The notes under the pieces were generated by a model. That model was given only the letters and a program-made list of their open reading frames with translations, did no database searches and was not told where the DNA came from. Of a stretch of DNA of 64,000 nt, positions 24,142 to 34,002 are shown piece after piece; position 1 is the stretch's first letter, and each line of letters opens with the position of its first letter. The DNA is from Kineosporia babensis (lineage in GTDB: Bacteria > Actinomycetota > Actinomycetes > Actinomycetales > Kineosporiaceae), in contig NZ_JAJOMB010000031.1 in assembly GCF_021129305.1 (NCBI RefSeq), positions 1 to 64,000 of the forward strand. Reading direction: 5' to 3'. A program made the position numbers and the translations under genes.

Positions 24142-25394
24142 GGCAACTCCACTTTCAGCATCGTCGGTCCACCCACCGGGCTGCTGACCGAGACGCTGCC
24201 GTCGTGCGCCTGCACCCGCCGCCGCATCCCGACCAGACCGGAACCGGCACTCTCGTCCGCTCCCCCGCGCCCGTCGTCCTCGATCTCGATCAACAACCGC
24301 TCGTTACGGCGGCGCAGCCTAACAGCGGCCGCCGACGCTCCCGAGTGCTTGGCCACGTTGGTCAGCGCCTCGGCCACCACGAAATACGCGGTGGCCTCGA
24401 CCGATGCGGGACAGCGGCCCGGCACCTGGACGTCCACGACGGTGGCGACTGCGCAGTTCGTGGCCAGGCCCGACAGCGCCCCCGCCAGCCCCCGGTCCTC
24501 GATCACCGGCGGCAGGATGCTACGCACCACCCCCCGCAGTTCCTTCAGTGCCTCCTCAGCCGCGTCCTGTGCCTGGGCGATGATCTGGTCCACCGTGGCC
24601 CGGTCCACGTTCTCCCGGGCCAGGGCCCGCCGTGCGGTACCGAGCAGCATCGTGACGGCCACGACCTTGTTCTGCGTACCGTCGTGCAGCGAGCGCTCGA
24701 TCCGCCGCAGTTCGGTGGCGTGCGCATCCAGCGCCGCCGCCCGTGACGACGTCAGTTCCGCGATCCGGCCGCTCAGGTCGACCCCGGGCGGTGGGCTCAG
24801 GAACCGCCGGCCGGGCCGGGCCTGCAGCCTGGCCATCGCCGGGCTCAGCCCCAGCAGGATCGCCGTCCAGCCCACGCCCATCATGAACACGATGAACACC
24901 TGCGGCCAGGTGTCCACCACCCACACCCCGATCGAGGCCGAGCCCATGCCGTCGGGCAGGAACGGGTACCAGAGCGGGAACGACAGGTCGCGCACCGCCA
25001 GCAGTGGCAGCATCAGCCCCCAGAAACCGAGGAACAGCCCGCCCAGGCCGTGCACGGGCAGCCACTTCAGCTCACCCCGGGTGGACGGATCCCGCAGTGC
25101 CGCGCGCAGATTCGTGACCCGGTGCACCGGACCGAGCACCGGGGTACCCCAGCGGCCGAGCCGGGCCCGCTCGCGGGCAGCCACGCTGTGCACCATCTGC
25201 AGGGTGACCGGGACCAGGAGCAGCCCGATCCCGACCAGGCACAGCAGCGCCGTACCGAGCACCATGAAGCTGGTGAACAGCGCCAGCAGTGCGGTGTTGA
25301 CTCCGCCGCCCATCTCTTCCAGCGCCGTGATGGCCCGGTTGGAGGCCTGCCCCAGCGCCTCCCTGGGGCTGAGCCGCTCCCGGGTGGGTTCCAT
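24129..25394 (-). CDS. Two-component sensor histidine kinase (HisKA_3 type)
   Basis: 421 residues from the ATG at 25394 (a GTG at 25412 or the upstream ATG at 25502 are alternatives; no ribosome site decides). Membrane sensor domain with about four segments: VNTALLALFTSFMVLGTALL and LLVPVTLQM near 30-75, GLGGLFLGFWGLMLPLLAV near 115-135, and VFIVFMMGVGWTAILLGLSP. The phospho-acceptor helix is RIERSLHDGTQNKVVAVTML and the ATPase N box is EALTNVAKHSGA with IEDDGRGG. It would phosphorylate the overlapping NarL-type regulator. Signal unknown. Confidence 0.9.
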   Translation of the reverse strand: MEPTRERLSPREALGQASNRAITALEEMGGGVNTALLALFTSFMVLGTALLCLVGIGLLLVPVTLQMVHSVAARERARLGRWGTPVLGPVHRVTNLRAALRDPSTRGELKWLPVHGLGGLFLGFWGLMLPLLAVRDLSFPLWYPFLPDGMGSASIGVWVVDTWPQVFIVFMMGVGWTAILLGLSPAMARLQARPGRRFLSPPPGVDLSGRIAELTSSRAAALDAHATELRRIERSLHDGTQNKVVAVTMLLGTARRALARENVDRATVDQIIAQAQDAAEEALKELRGVVRSILPPVIEDRGLAGALSGLATNCAVATVVDVQVPGRCPASVEATAYFVVAEALTNVAKHSGASAAAVRLRRRNERLLIEIEDDGRGGADESAGSGLVGMRRRVQAHDGSVSVSSPVGGPTMLKVELPCGS

Positions 25395-25900
25395 CCCCTG
25401 TGCCTGATCCACACCACGAAGGTAGCGGCCGCCCCCGACAACCTTGATCGTGGCGAGGACACCCCCGAAAAGGTGACCCGATTCTTTTCGCCATTCCCCC
25501 ACGATCTTGAACCTTCACGGGCCACAATCTTTCCGTGAACGGGGGGAACCATCAGACCATGAGAGAAAACACCCAGGGCCCGGATCGAAACCGGATCGTC
25601 GCCATGGCCGCCAGCCGTGAAAGCTGGTACCTGGCAATGGCTTACGTGCGGCAGGAATTTCCGCAGCCAATTCCGGTGGCCCAGACAGCCCGGAATACCG
25701 AAAGCAAAGCCGACCACGCCGACAGGAAAAGGAAGCGAACCCTTTTCCGGGGACTTCGGCGCCGCCGGGCCGGCCTGCCGGTCGGGCTGAATATCATCCG
25801 CCCCGCCGACTGACGGCACGATCGCGACATAGCCGACACCTGTAGCCCATCTGAGGACCCCGGCTCCGGCCCGGCCTTCGCCAGATCTACAGTTGAGCGC
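25395..25900. other. Intergenic stretch with one doubtful short frame
   Basis: About 500 bases between the kinase start and the dehydrogenase start, lower in GC than the genes around it. A rightward frame 25535-25813 (92 codons, GTG start, peptide rich in Arg and Gln) has no ribosome site and weak third-position bias, so I leave it as unsupported. The region should hold the promoter of the two-component operon and that of the dehydrogenase. No clear repeats or RNA gene seen. Confidence 0.4.
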
Positions 25901-26944
25901 GTGACTACCTCATATGCCAAGGTCAACGGCGTATCCAGCCTCACCGTCGTCCAGGAGGAAGCGCCCACCGCGCTCGCGCCGGGCATGGTGCAGGTCGGCA
26001 TTACTTATTGCGGCATCTGCGCCACCGACACCCACAACTACACCAGCGGCGGCCAGATCCCGGCCGCCGTGTTCGGTCACGAGTGGACCGGCGTGGTCGA
26101 GGCCACCGCCGACGACGTGACCGACCTGCCGGTGGGCACCCGCGTCATCGCCAGCGTCGGTGCGGCGTGCGGGATCTGCGCCCAGTGCCAGGCCGGCCAC
26201 CCGGGCCACTGCGACCTGGCCTTCGCCGAGGCCAACGGCGTGGCCCCGGGCTCACCGGTGCACGGCGCCTTCGCCCAGACCCTGGTGGTCTCCGCCCGCC
26301 GGGTGATGCCCGTGCTGGACGGCCTCAGCGACATCGAGGCCGCCCTGGTCGAACCCACCGCCGTCACCTTCCACGCGGTGCGTCGCACCCACCAGGAACT
26401 CGGCGCGATCGTGGTGGTGCAGGGCGCCGGCCCGATCGGCCTGCTCGCCGCCCAGCACGCCCGCCACGCCGGTGCCGGGCACCTGGTGGTGATCGAGCCC
26501 AACGAGCGGCGCCGCGAGGCCGCGACCAAGCTCGGCTTCACCGACGTGCTGGCCCCGGGCGAGGCCGCCAGGGCTCGCGTACTGGAGCTGAGCAACGGCC
26601 TGGGCGCCGACGTCCTGTACGAATGCACCGGTGTGGCCGCGCTTCTGCAGCCCTCGGCCGAGCTGGTCCGGCGCGGCGGCACCCTGTCGCTGCTGGGCTT
26701 CCCGATGACCGATTCCACGGTCAGCTACGGCGACTGGCAGATCCGCGAGCTCACCGTGATCGGCTCGCTGGCCTATACCCGCGACGACTTCCTCGGCGCC
26801 CAGCGGGCCATCGCCGACGGTTCGGTGCGCGTGGCCGACCTGCACACCGGCACCATCGGCCTGGGCGAACTGGCCGCCATGCTCGACGAACTCGACTCCG
26901 GCAAGACCGACCACGCCAAGGTCCTGCTCGACCCCCGACGCTGA
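25901..26944 (+). CDS. Zinc-containing alcohol/polyol dehydrogenase (MDR family)
   Basis: 347 residues, GTG start at 25901. Catalytic zinc ligands in YCGICATDTHNYTSGG and VFGHEWTGVVEA; structural zinc loop GAACGICAQCQAGHPGHC; Rossmann motif VVVQGAGPIGLLAAQHARHA. It resembles butanediol/sorbitol/threonine-type dehydrogenases. It stands alone, converging on the KDPG aldolase operon, and may or may not belong to the sugar-acid pathway next to it. Confidence 0.88.
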   Translation: MTTSYAKVNGVSSLTVVQEEAPTALAPGMVQVGITYCGICATDTHNYTSGGQIPAAVFGHEWTGVVEATADDVTDLPVGTRVIASVGAACGICAQCQAGHPGHCDLAFAEANGVAPGSPVHGAFAQTLVVSARRVMPVLDGLSDIEAALVEPTAVTFHAVRRTHQELGAIVVVQGAGPIGLLAAQHARHAGAGHLVVIEPNERRREAATKLGFTDVLAPGEAARARVLELSNGLGADVLYECTGVAALLQPSAELVRRGGTLSLLGFPMTDSTVSYGDWQIRELTVIGSLAYTRDDFLGAQRAIADGSVRVADLHTGTIGLGELAAMLDELDSGKTDHAKVLLDPRR

Positions 26945-26962
26945 AGCCTCCGATCAACAGAC

Positions 26963-26995
26963 GCGGCGCGCGCCCCGGACCAGGACGCGCGCCGC
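26963..26995. terminator. Bidirectional hairpin terminator
   Basis: A perfect 10-base GC stem GCGGCGCGCG (26963-26972), 13-base loop and complement (26986-26995) in the 63-base space between the convergent dehydrogenase and KDPG aldolase genes. No U-tract, but position and strength fit a terminator for both sides. Confidence 0.7.
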
Positions 26996-27007
26996 AGACA
27001 ATCAGGC

Positions 27008-27634
27008 TCAGCCGGCCGCGCGAGCGGCAGCCACCGCCTCGGCTGCCAGCCGGGTGATCTCGGCCCAGTTACCGGCGTTGACCAGCGACTTGTCCACCAT
27101 CCAGCTCCCGCTGACGGCCGGCACGCACGGCAGGGCCAGGTACTCGCCGAGGTTGTCCAGGCTGACCCCACCGGAGGGCATGAACGTGATCCCACCGAAC
27201 GGCGCCGACAGGGCCTTGATCATCTTCGGCCCGCCGAGCAGCCCGGCCGGGAAGAACTTGACCTCACGCAGCCCCAGCGAGACCGCCGTCATCAGATCGG
27301 TCGAGCTCGAGATCCCCGGCAGCGCAGGCACGCCCAGCTCCTGCGCCCGTCGCACCACGTCGGCGTTGATCCCGGGGCTGACCACGAACGTCGCGCCCGC
27401 CGCAACCACCTCGTCGACCTGAGCCGGGGTCAGCACCGAGCCCGCGCCGACCGTCATACCCTCGAGCTCGGTCAGCCGCCGGATCCCTTCCAGCCCGGCC
27501 TCGGTACGCAGGGTCACCTCCATCACCGCGATCCCCCCGGCCAGCAGGGCCTCACCGAGCGGGACGGCCTGATCCGCCTCGTCGATCACGACGACGGGGA
27601 CGACCGGGTGAGCAGCGAGCAGCGGGGCGCTCAT
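27008..27634 (-). CDS. eda: KDPG/KHG aldolase
   Basis: 208 residues from the ATG at 27634 with GAGGAGAACC before it. Class I aldolase barrel: VVPVVVIDEADQAVPLGEAL, the catalytic Glu in AVMEVTLRTE, VGAGSVLTPAQVD, the Schiff-base lysine in REVKFFPAGLLGG, and FMPSGGVSLDN. It splits 2-keto-3-deoxy-6-phosphogluconate to pyruvate and glyceraldehyde-3-phosphate. Last gene of the leftward operon, 32 bases after the KDG kinase gene, so it completes the route from mannonate. Confidence 0.93.
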   Translation of the reverse strand: MSAPLLAAHPVVPVVVIDEADQAVPLGEALLAGGIAVMEVTLRTEAGLEGIRRLTELEGMTVGAGSVLTPAQVDEVVAAGATFVVSPGINADVVRRAQELGVPALPGISSSTDLMTAVSLGLREVKFFPAGLLGGPKMIKALSAPFGGITFMPSGGVSLDNLGEYLALPCVPAVSGSWMVDKSLVNAGNWAEITRLAAEAVAAARAAG

Positions 27635-27666
27635 AGCGTTGGTTCTCCTCAGTTCAGCAACAGATC

Positions 27667-28677
27667 TCAACGACGGACGTCGGTGCTGCCGTGGTCGGCA
27701 GCCTCGAGTTCGCTCCGGGTCGGCAGAGCCTCCCAGTCACCGATGGCCTGGCAGACGATCCCGCCCAGACGGTTGGCCCGGGCCAGGCATTCGGGCATGG
27801 AACCGCCGTCCAGCAGAGCGGAGAGATACCCACCGACGAACGCGTCCCCCGCCCCGACCGCGTCGGTCACCTGGACCGGAGTGGTCGGGCTGCGATGAAG
27901 GACGCCGCTCTGCTCCAGGCCAAGGGCACCGGTGGCACCCAGCTTCAGGACGGTCGACCCACCCGAGTGCAGATGCTCCGCCAGCGCCTCCCCGGCCTCG
28001 AAGCTCTCGCCCACCTCGCCGACGAAATCCCGGCGGGAAGCGAGCACCGCCTCTTCGGGCCCGGCGAACACCAAGTCCGAGAAGTGAGCCAGCCGGCCCA
28101 GGGCCCCGACGGCGTGCTCCGGGCCGCCCCTCCACAGCGTGGTCCGGTAGTTCACGTCGAAAGAGACCAGGGTCTGGTTCTCCCGAGCGATCTGAATGGC
28201 GTGGCTCAGCGCCGTGAAGGTCTCGTCGCCCTCCCCCAGCGCCGGGGTGATCCCGGTCAGGTGCAGGACCGCGGCCCCAGCGATCACCTCGCGGTACGCC
28301 TCGACGTGTTCGCTGGTCAGCTTGGACGCCGCACTGCCGGCCCGGTAGTACCGCACCCCGACCGTGCGACCGCCGCGCGCCTCCTTGACCATCAACCCGG
28401 TCGGGGCAGCCTCATCACGCTCAGCCAGCACGGTGACACCCTCGGCCCGGATCTCGCGCTCGACCAGCGTCCCGAAGTCGTCGTTCCCGAGCCGGCTGAT
28501 CCAGGTGACCGGATGCCCCAGGCGGGCCAGCGCGATGGCGACGTTCGACTCCGCGCCCCCGATGCCCAGCGTCATCGGTGCCCCGTCCCGCAGCCGCGGG
28601 GCCGCGGGCGGCGTCAGCAGCGCCATCGTCTCGCCGATGGTTACAACGCCCTCACCCTGCAGTGCCATGCCACCCAT
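27667..28677 (-). CDS. kdgK: 2-keto-3-deoxygluconate kinase (PfkB/ribokinase family)
   Basis: 336 residues; ATG at 28677 preceded by GAGGAAG. Ribokinase-fold marks: N-terminal TLGIGGAESNVAIALARLG, RLGNDDFG, substrate loop YYRAGSAASKL typical of KDG kinases, and the C-terminal catalytic box VTDAVGAGDAFVGGYLSAL with the base Asp. It makes KDPG for the adjacent aldolase. Placed 26 bases after the dehydrogenase gene in the same operon. Confidence 0.92.
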   Translation of the reverse strand: MGGMALQGEGVVTIGETMALLTPPAAPRLRDGAPMTLGIGGAESNVAIALARLGHPVTWISRLGNDDFGTLVEREIRAEGVTVLAERDEAAPTGLMVKEARGGRTVGVRYYRAGSAASKLTSEHVEAYREVIAGAAVLHLTGITPALGEGDETFTALSHAIQIARENQTLVSFDVNYRTTLWRGGPEHAVGALGRLAHFSDLVFAGPEEAVLASRRDFVGEVGESFEAGEALAEHLHSGGSTVLKLGATGALGLEQSGVLHRSPTTPVQVTDAVGAGDAFVGGYLSALLDGGSMPECLARANRLGGIVCQAIGDWEALPTRSELEAADHGSTDVRR

Positions 28678-28703
28678 CCGTCTTCCTCGACCGAGCGAAA
28701 CCC

Positions 28704-29729
28704 TCACCCAATATGCAGCATCACCTTGCTGCTCCCGCTCGCAGGGTCGAGCGCCACCCGCAGGGCCTGCCCGGCCTGCTCCAGTTCGAAGGTGTGGGTG
28801 ATCAGCGGACCCACGTCCAGGCCGTCCCGCATCGCCTCGATCGCATCGGTGATCTCGTCCACGAACCGGTACGAGCCGATCCAGGTGATCTCTCGCGTCA
28901 CCAGATCGCCCAGCGCCGCCTGCACTTCCGAGCCCGGAAGATTGCCGACCTGCACCAGCGTGCCGCCGCGGGCCGTGGCCCGCAGCACCGAACCCAGCGC
29001 TCGCGGCGAACCGGAGGCCTCGAACACGATCTCGACGTCCTGCGGCAGCTCACCGCCGGTGGCCACGTTGACCGTCGCGTCCGCACCCATCTGCTTGGCG
29101 ATCTGCAGGGCGCTGTCGCTGACGTCCGAGGCGATGATCGTGTCTGCCCCGCAGTACTTTGCGGCCGCCACGACCAGCGAGCCGATCGGTCCGGCGCCGT
29201 TCACCAGCACCGTCTTGCCGTGCAGGCTGCCGACCCGGCCTACGGCATGGAAGGCCACGCCCAAAGGCTCGGCCAGAGCGCCGTGTTCGGTGGTGACTTC
29301 TGCGGGCAGCACCCGGATCTGGTCGGCCCGGGCACTGCGGTACTGGCTGAACCCGCCGTCGGTGTGCGGGTCGAACGCCGCCGAGCCGAAGTACCGCGAA
29401 GGTGTGTACAGGTTGGTCCGGCCCTTGAGCCGTTCGGGCATTTCCCCGTCGCCGACCAGCGTCGCCGGGTGCACGGTGACCGCCTGTCCTTCGGAAAGGC
29501 CGCTCACTCCAGCACCGAGACGGGCGATGCGCCCGGCGATCTCGTGCCCCAGCACCAGCGGATGCTTCAGCTGGGCGGTGCCGGATGCGCCGTTCTTGAA
29601 GTAGGAGGTGTCCGAGCCGCAGATCCCGCCCCATTCCACGGCGATCAGCACCTCGCCCTCGCCGGGGACCGGGTCGGGCAGTTCGTCGATCCTCAGGTCC
29701 TCAGGACCGTGCACCACGGCGGCTTTCAC
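28704..29729 (-). CDS. Zinc alcohol dehydrogenase, L-idonate 5-dehydrogenase-like
   Basis: 341 residues, GTG at 29729 in a GTGA overlap with the transporter gene. Catalytic zinc motifs GGICGSDTSYFKNGAS and VLGHEIAGRIARLGAG; the structural-zinc loop is replaced by a Cys-free segment (GDGEMPERLKGRTNLYTPSR), as in idonate dehydrogenases. Rossmann motif TVLVNGAGPIGSLVVAAAKY. It probably oxidises a sugar acid or polyol (L-idonate, L-gulonate or similar) to a keto acid that feeds the mannonate/KDG route. Exact substrate inferred only. Confidence 0.87.
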   Translation of the reverse strand: MKAAVVHGPEDLRIDELPDPVPGEGEVLIAVEWGGICGSDTSYFKNGASGTAQLKHPLVLGHEIAGRIARLGAGVSGLSEGQAVTVHPATLVGDGEMPERLKGRTNLYTPSRYFGSAAFDPHTDGGFSQYRSARADQIRVLPAEVTTEHGALAEPLGVAFHAVGRVGSLHGKTVLVNGAGPIGSLVVAAAKYCGADTIIASDVSDSALQIAKQMGADATVNVATGGELPQDVEIVFEASGSPRALGSVLRATARGGTLVQVGNLPGSEVQAALGDLVTREITWIGSYRFVDEITDAIEAMRDGLDVGPLITHTFELEQAGQALRVALDPASGSSKVMLHIG

Positions 29730-31102
29730 GCAGCGTCCTCCAGGGCAGACAGGTCGCGGTCGGCCACCTCGGGCATCAGGTAGGCGGTGACCAGGGCGAT
29801 GAACGAGTAGACGATGAGCATGGCGGCGATCGGCCACCAGCTGTTGAAGGCGGCGGTCAGGCCGGCCGCGATCACCGGGCCGGCCGCCACGGTGGCCAGA
29901 CCACCGAGTTCCTTGGCCAGACCGACCTGGGTGAACCGGTTGCGGCCGCCCAGCAGCTCGGACATGGTGACGTTCTCCAGGGCGAAAAGGCCCACCACGG
30001 CGACGTTGTAGCCCAGGATCATGCCGATCACCAGGCCCGGGGTGCTGCCGCTGGTGACCAGCAGGAGCATCGGGAAGGCCAGGAGCATCGACAGCGTGCT
30101 CATCACCATGTACATCGGGCGGCGGCCGAACCTGTCGCTGAGCATGCCGATGAACGGGACCGTGGCGAAGCCCAGGACCGAGCCGATCAGCAGCGAGTCC
30201 GTGGCCACCGACTTGTCCAGGCCCAGGGTGGTGCCGATGTAACCGACCAGGAAGGTCTGCACCAGCCCGGAGTTACCGGCCTGACCGATCCGCAGGCCCA
30301 GCGCCAGGAAGAACGCCTTGCCCTTGTTCGCCTTCAGCCCGGCCTCGAGCTTGCTCTCCTTCACTTCCGCACGGTCCAGCGCCACACCGTCGACCACGTC
30401 GTCCCGGGCCTCGAAGACCGGGCTCTCCTTGACGTTACGGCGGATCCAGAGCGCCAGGATCAGCAGCACGAAGCTGGCCAGGAACGGGATCCGCCAGCCC
30501 CAGCTGTGCAGCTGCTCCTCGCTCAGCACGGCCAGCAGCAGCGCCCAGATACCGGTGGCGACCAGCGTGCCGGAGTTGGTGCCCAGCGCGATCAGCGAAG
30601 AGATCAGTCCCCGGCGGCGTTTCGGCGCGTACTCCACCAGCATCACCGTGGCTCCGGCGATCTCGGCGCCGGCACCGAAGCCCTGCACCAGCCGCAGCAC
30701 CACCAGCAGGGCCGGGGCCAGCAGGCCGATCTGCGCGTAGGTCGGCAGCGCACCGATCAGCGTGGTCGAAACACCCATCATCGCAATGGTGATGAACAGG
30801 ACCCGCTTGCGACCGAGCTTGTCGCCCATCCGCCCGAAGTAGACGGCACCGGCCAGCCGGGCCACGTACCCCACGCCGTACGTCGCCATCGCGGCCAGCA
30901 GGCCGATCGCCGGGCTGACGTCGGGGAAGAAGATCTCGTTGAAGACGATCGCGGCAGCCAGCGAGTACAGCTGAAAGTCCATGAACTCCATGGCGGTGCC
31001 GAGCCAGCCGGACACCGCGGCCTTCGACAGGTCCTTGGTGGACCGCTCCGGCACGCCCCCGGGTGGTGGCGTGTCGTTCAGGGCCGAGGCCTCTGCGCTC
31101 AT
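29726..31102 (-). CDS. MFS transporter, metabolite:H+ symporter (MHS/ShiA-like)
   Basis: 458 residues, 12 predicted membrane helices. The MHS signature lies near the first helix (GWLGTAMEFMDFQLYSLAAA), loop 2-3 motif GRMGDKLGRKRVLF, and the mirrored GMLSDRFGRRPMYM. It takes up organic or sugar acids with protons; in this operon a hexuronate, mannonate or idonate-like acid is expected. First gene of the four-gene operon, behind the AATATACAAG motif. Confidence 0.92.
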   Translation of the reverse strand: MSAEASALNDTPPPGGVPERSTKDLSKAAVSGWLGTAMEFMDFQLYSLAAAIVFNEIFFPDVSPAIGLLAAMATYGVGYVARLAGAVYFGRMGDKLGRKRVLFITIAMMGVSTTLIGALPTYAQIGLLAPALLVVLRLVQGFGAGAEIAGATVMLVEYAPKRRRGLISSLIALGTNSGTLVATGIWALLLAVLSEEQLHSWGWRIPFLASFVLLILALWIRRNVKESPVFEARDDVVDGVALDRAEVKESKLEAGLKANKGKAFFLALGLRIGQAGNSGLVQTFLVGYIGTTLGLDKSVATDSLLIGSVLGFATVPFIGMLSDRFGRRPMYMVMSTLSMLLAFPMLLLVTSGSTPGLVIGMILGYNVAVVGLFALENVTMSELLGGRNRFTQVGLAKELGGLATVAAGPVIAAGLTAAFNSWWPIAAMLIVYSFIALVTAYLMPEVADRDLSALEDAA

Positions 31103-31159
31103 CGATTGCTCCCTTGCTCATCGACGGGCCCGTCCATGGGGCCCTTGTGTGGCAGTTGA

Positions 31160-31169
31160 AATATACAAG
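31160..31169. promoter_or_regulatory. Shared regulatory motif before the MHS transporter operon
   Basis: AATATACAAG at 31160-31169 (CTTGTATATT on the transcribed strand), an AT-rich island 58 bases before the transporter start. The same ten bases recur at 33938-33947 before the second sugar-acid operon. On the leftward strand it holds a TATATT -10-like box next to a TTGTA half-site of the kind GntR/FadR regulators bind (TTGTATACAA type). Confidence 0.55.
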
Positions 31170-31214
31170 CCCTGTCGCGAAGGGCAAGACCCGGTTCGGA
31201 AACTGGTCGACCAG

Positions 31215-32690
31215 CTACTGCAGCGGTACGTGACCGGCCGCGAGGTCCGGCAGCAGAGCCTCGGCCGAGCGCGTCAGATCGGCGTCTTCGGCCAGGTCAG
31301 CAGCACCCAAGACGTTCAGCAAGCGCGCAACGACCCCGCTCGGCGAGCCCCGCCAGCAGCCCGCCAGCGCTGCGGTGGCCGGATCCGTAGTACCGAAGAG
31401 CTGACCACCGGAGGACGCGTCGGGCCGGGTTGCGTGGGCCCACGCGGCTAGCGCAAGGGTCTGGTTGGGGCCAACTGGGGACGCTTGCTCCCGTAGGTCG
31501 CGCAGCACGGTCACCCAGCGCTGGGGCAGCTTGAGCGATCCGTCGGAACCGATCTGCCGTAGCTCGTGATGAATGGCGTTGTTACTGAACCGGGCAACCA
31601 GGCTCTCCGCGTACCGCAGCGGATCAGGGCCACCGTTCGGAAGGGTCGCGGCAACTTCGGCCGCGTACCCCCGCACGAACGTCGCGCCCCAGTCGGTAGC
31701 CAGTACGTCGGCGATGGTGCGGCATCCGGCAGCGAGTCCTAGGTAGGCCAAGCCGGAGTGACTGCCGTTGAGCAGCCTCAGCTTGGTCAGCTGGTACGAC
31801 GCTACATCGTCCACAAACTGGGCCCCGCCGTGTTCCCAGGCCGGCCGGGCCGCACGGAATGCGTTCTGCAGTACCCACTGGCTGTACGGCTCCCCCGCCA
31901 CTGCGAGGCCGTCCTGCACACCGAGCCGGGCTGCCGCCTCGGCCAGGTCCGCCGCACTTGTCGCCGGGACGATCCGGTCGACCACGGTGGACGGGAAACC
32001 TACGGACGTGTCCAGCCAGTCGAGCACCTTGTCGCTGTCGGCCCAACCAGCCGCGGCGACGAATTCCCGCACCACGCCGGCCAGGACCGAACCGTTGCCG
32101 TCCAGATTGTCACAGGAGACGACATCGATCGGCGCGCCAATCGTCCTCAAGCGGTTCGCCAACGACACCGCCAGGCGAGCCACCACCGTGCCGACCACCG
32201 CATCAGCCGGGTTCTTACGGCTCAGGTCCAGGTCGGCGGCAATCCGCGGGTCGGCGAGGTTCAGCCGTCCGCTGGCCGGATCACGGTGATAGCCCTTCTC
32301 CGTGACGGTCAGCGTGATCGTGCTGACCTCGGCCGATCGGATCAGGGTGTCGAGCGCAGCCGCGTCATGGCTCAGGTGCAACGCGCCGGACAGCGCCGCC
32401 ACCACCCGCGGCTGCGAACCGCCCGGTGAGCGCGTGGTAACCGAGAACAGGTAGTCCTGCTCGCGAGCGCGCTGCACCACCGAGGCATCGCGCGGCGCGA
32501 CCGCCACGATCCCGGTCGCCTGCCCCGTGGCCTCCGAAGCCGCCTCGGTGTAGACGGCCTGGTGAGCCCGGTGAAAAGCTCCCAGCCCGAAATGCACTAC
32601 CTGCGGCCGTAGCTCACGAGGATCGACCAGTGGGCGCGCGTTCTGATCCAGTCTGTTCAGGCTCGCCAGGCCGAGAAGTTTTTCGCTCAC
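31215..32690 (-). CDS. Mannitol dehydrogenase-family oxidoreductase, probable fructuronate reductase
   Basis: 491 residues, GTG start in a GTGA overlap with the mannonate dehydratase gene. Family marks: [19 protein letters not shown] (nucleotide-binding), [36 protein letters not shown], and the catalytic [16 protein letters not shown] (Lys...Asn-x-His). It interconverts D-fructuronate and D-mannonate (UxuB type) or a related polyol/ketose pair. Beside mannonate dehydratase the fructuronate assignment is the best. Uronate isomerase (uxaC) is not in the window. Confidence 0.87.
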   Translation of the reverse strand: MSEKLLGLASLNRLDQNARPLVDPRELRPQVVHFGLGAFHRAHQAVYTEAASEATGQATGIVAVAPRDASVVQRAREQDYLFSVTTRSPGGSQPRVVAALSGALHLSHDAAALDTLIRSAEVSTITLTVTEKGYHRDPASGRLNLADPRIAADLDLSRKNPADAVVGTVVARLAVSLANRLRTIGAPIDVVSCDNLDGNGSVLAGVVREFVAAAGWADSDKVLDWLDTSVGFPSTVVDRIVPATSAADLAEAAARLGVQDGLAVAGEPYSQWVLQNAFRAARPAWEHGGAQFVDDVASYQLTKLRLLNGSHSGLAYLGLAAGCRTIADVLATDWGATFVRGYAAEVAATLPNGGPDPLRYAESLVARFSNNAIHHELRQIGSDGSLKLPQRWVTVLRDLREQASPVGPNQTLALAAWAHATRPDASSGGQLFGTTDPATAALAGCWRGSPSGVVARLLNVLGAADLAEDADLTRSAEALLPDLAAGHVPLQ

Positions 32691-33895
32691 CAGTCGTGCA
32701 CCGACCCGTCCAGACGCCGCGCCACCGGCAGGTACTTCGGGTCGTAGGGGAAGCGCTCGGCCGCCTTCTCGTCGTACTCCACGCCCAGGCCGGGTTCGTC
32801 GGACAGGTCCAGCATGCCGTTCTTGAGCGTGACGTTGGTCCGGAACACCTGCATGGTCTCGGCCACGTGCGGCATGTACTCCTGGATGCCGAAGTTCGGC
32901 ACGGTCAGGTCCACGTGCACGGCTGCGGCCAGCGAGATCGGCGACAGGTCGGTGGCACCGTGCGATCCGGTGCGCACCTGGTACAGCGCCGCCAGATCGA
33001 AAATCCGCCGCAGGTGCGTGATCCCGCCCGCATGCACCACGGTCGTCCGGACGTAGTCGATCAGCTGCTCGGTGATCAGGTCCTTGACGTCCCAGATCGA
33101 GTTCAGGATCTCGCCGGTCGCGATCGGCGTGGTGGTGTGCCGGCGGATCAGCCGGAACGCCTCCTGGTTCTCGGCCGGCGTCGGGTCCTCCATCCAGAAC
33201 AGGCGCAGGTCCTCGACGCTCTTGCCGAAGCGGGCGGCCTCGATCGGGGTGAGCCGGTGGTGCACGTCGTGCAGCAGGTGGAAGCCGTAGCCGAACTTCT
33301 CGCGCACTTCCCGCAGATAGGTGGGGGCGAAGTCGAGGTAGGCCTCGGTGGACCAGGGCTGCTCGTCGGGCAGGCTGCCGTTGGCGGGCTCGTAAACCTC
33401 CCCCTTACGCACGCCGTAGCTGCCACCTAGGCCTGGAACGCCGGTCTGCGCGCGGATCGCCTGGTACCCCTGGTCGCGGAACTTGGCCACGTCGTCGAGC
33501 AGTGAGGGTACGTCTGTGCCGGAAGCGTGGGAGTAGACCATCACGCCGTCGCGGGAGCGGCCGCCCAGGAGCTGGTACACCGGAAGACCGGCCACCTTGC
33601 CCTTGATGTCCCACAGCGCTACGTCCACGGCCGCGATCGCCGTCATCGTCACCGGGCCGCGCCGCCAGTACGCCCCCTTGTACAGGAACTGCCAGATGTC
33701 CTCGATCCGGGCGGGGTCGCGGCCGATCAGCAAAGGGACGAGGTGGTCACGTAGGTAGCTGGCGACGGCCAGTTCCCGCCCGTTGAGCGTCGCGTCGCCC
33801 AGCCCGGTCACCCCGTCGGACGTGGTGATCCGCAGGGTGACGAAGTTGCGGCCCGGGGAGGCGACAAAGACCTCCGCGCGTTCGATCGTGCTCAC
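32687..33895 (-). CDS. manD: D-mannonate dehydratase, ManD type (enolase superfamily)
   Basis: 402 residues, the usual length; GTG at 33895 with AAGGAG before it (the frame stays open upstream). Capping domain, then metal and catalytic residues Asp210 and His212 ([12 protein letters not shown]), Glu236 ([11 protein letters not shown]), Glu262 (ATGEILNS) and His312 ([11 protein letters not shown]), with the family loop [15 protein letters not shown]. It dehydrates D-mannonate to 2-keto-3-deoxygluconate, feeding the KDG kinase encoded 5 kb away. Some ManD relatives also act on gluconate or are very slow. Confidence 0.9.
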   Translation of the reverse strand: MSTIERAEVFVASPGRNFVTLRITTSDGVTGLGDATLNGRELAVASYLRDHLVPLLIGRDPARIEDIWQFLYKGAYWRRGPVTMTAIAAVDVALWDIKGKVAGLPVYQLLGGRSRDGVMVYSHASGTDVPSLLDDVAKFRDQGYQAIRAQTGVPGLGGSYGVRKGEVYEPANGSLPDEQPWSTEAYLDFAPTYLREVREKFGYGFHLLHDVHHRLTPIEAARFGKSVEDLRLFWMEDPTPAENQEAFRLIRRHTTTPIATGEILNSIWDVKDLITEQLIDYVRTTVVHAGGITHLRRIFDLAALYQVRTGSHGATDLSPISLAAAVHVDLTVPNFGIQEYMPHVAETMQVFRTNVTLKNGMLDLSDEPGLGVEYDEKAAERFPYDPKYLPVARRLDGSVHDW

Positions 33896-33937
33896 TGACC
33901 CATCTCCTTCGGCGGCTCCAGCTCCAATGCAAGCGCT

Positions 33938-33956
33938 AATATACAAGAACATGTTC
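33938..33956. promoter_or_regulatory. AATATACAAG motif and palindrome in the manD/GntR divergent promoter
   Basis: AATATACAAG at 33938-33947 repeats the motif at 31160. It abuts a perfect palindrome GAACATGTTC at 33947-33956. They lie 43-61 bases upstream of manD and 47-65 bases upstream of the divergent GntR gene. This is the expected place for a GntR operator controlling both operons and itself. Confidence 0.55.
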
Positions 33957-34002
33957 ATCAGGCGGGTGTCGCGGCCCGGTCCTGGCGAGGAGGTCGATTA
34001 CG

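Noticed and set aside
25535-25813. Short rightward frame, 92 codons, before the dehydrogenase gene
   Set aside because: No ribosome site, weak codon bias and no resemblance to known proteins; kept only as a note in the intergenic entry.
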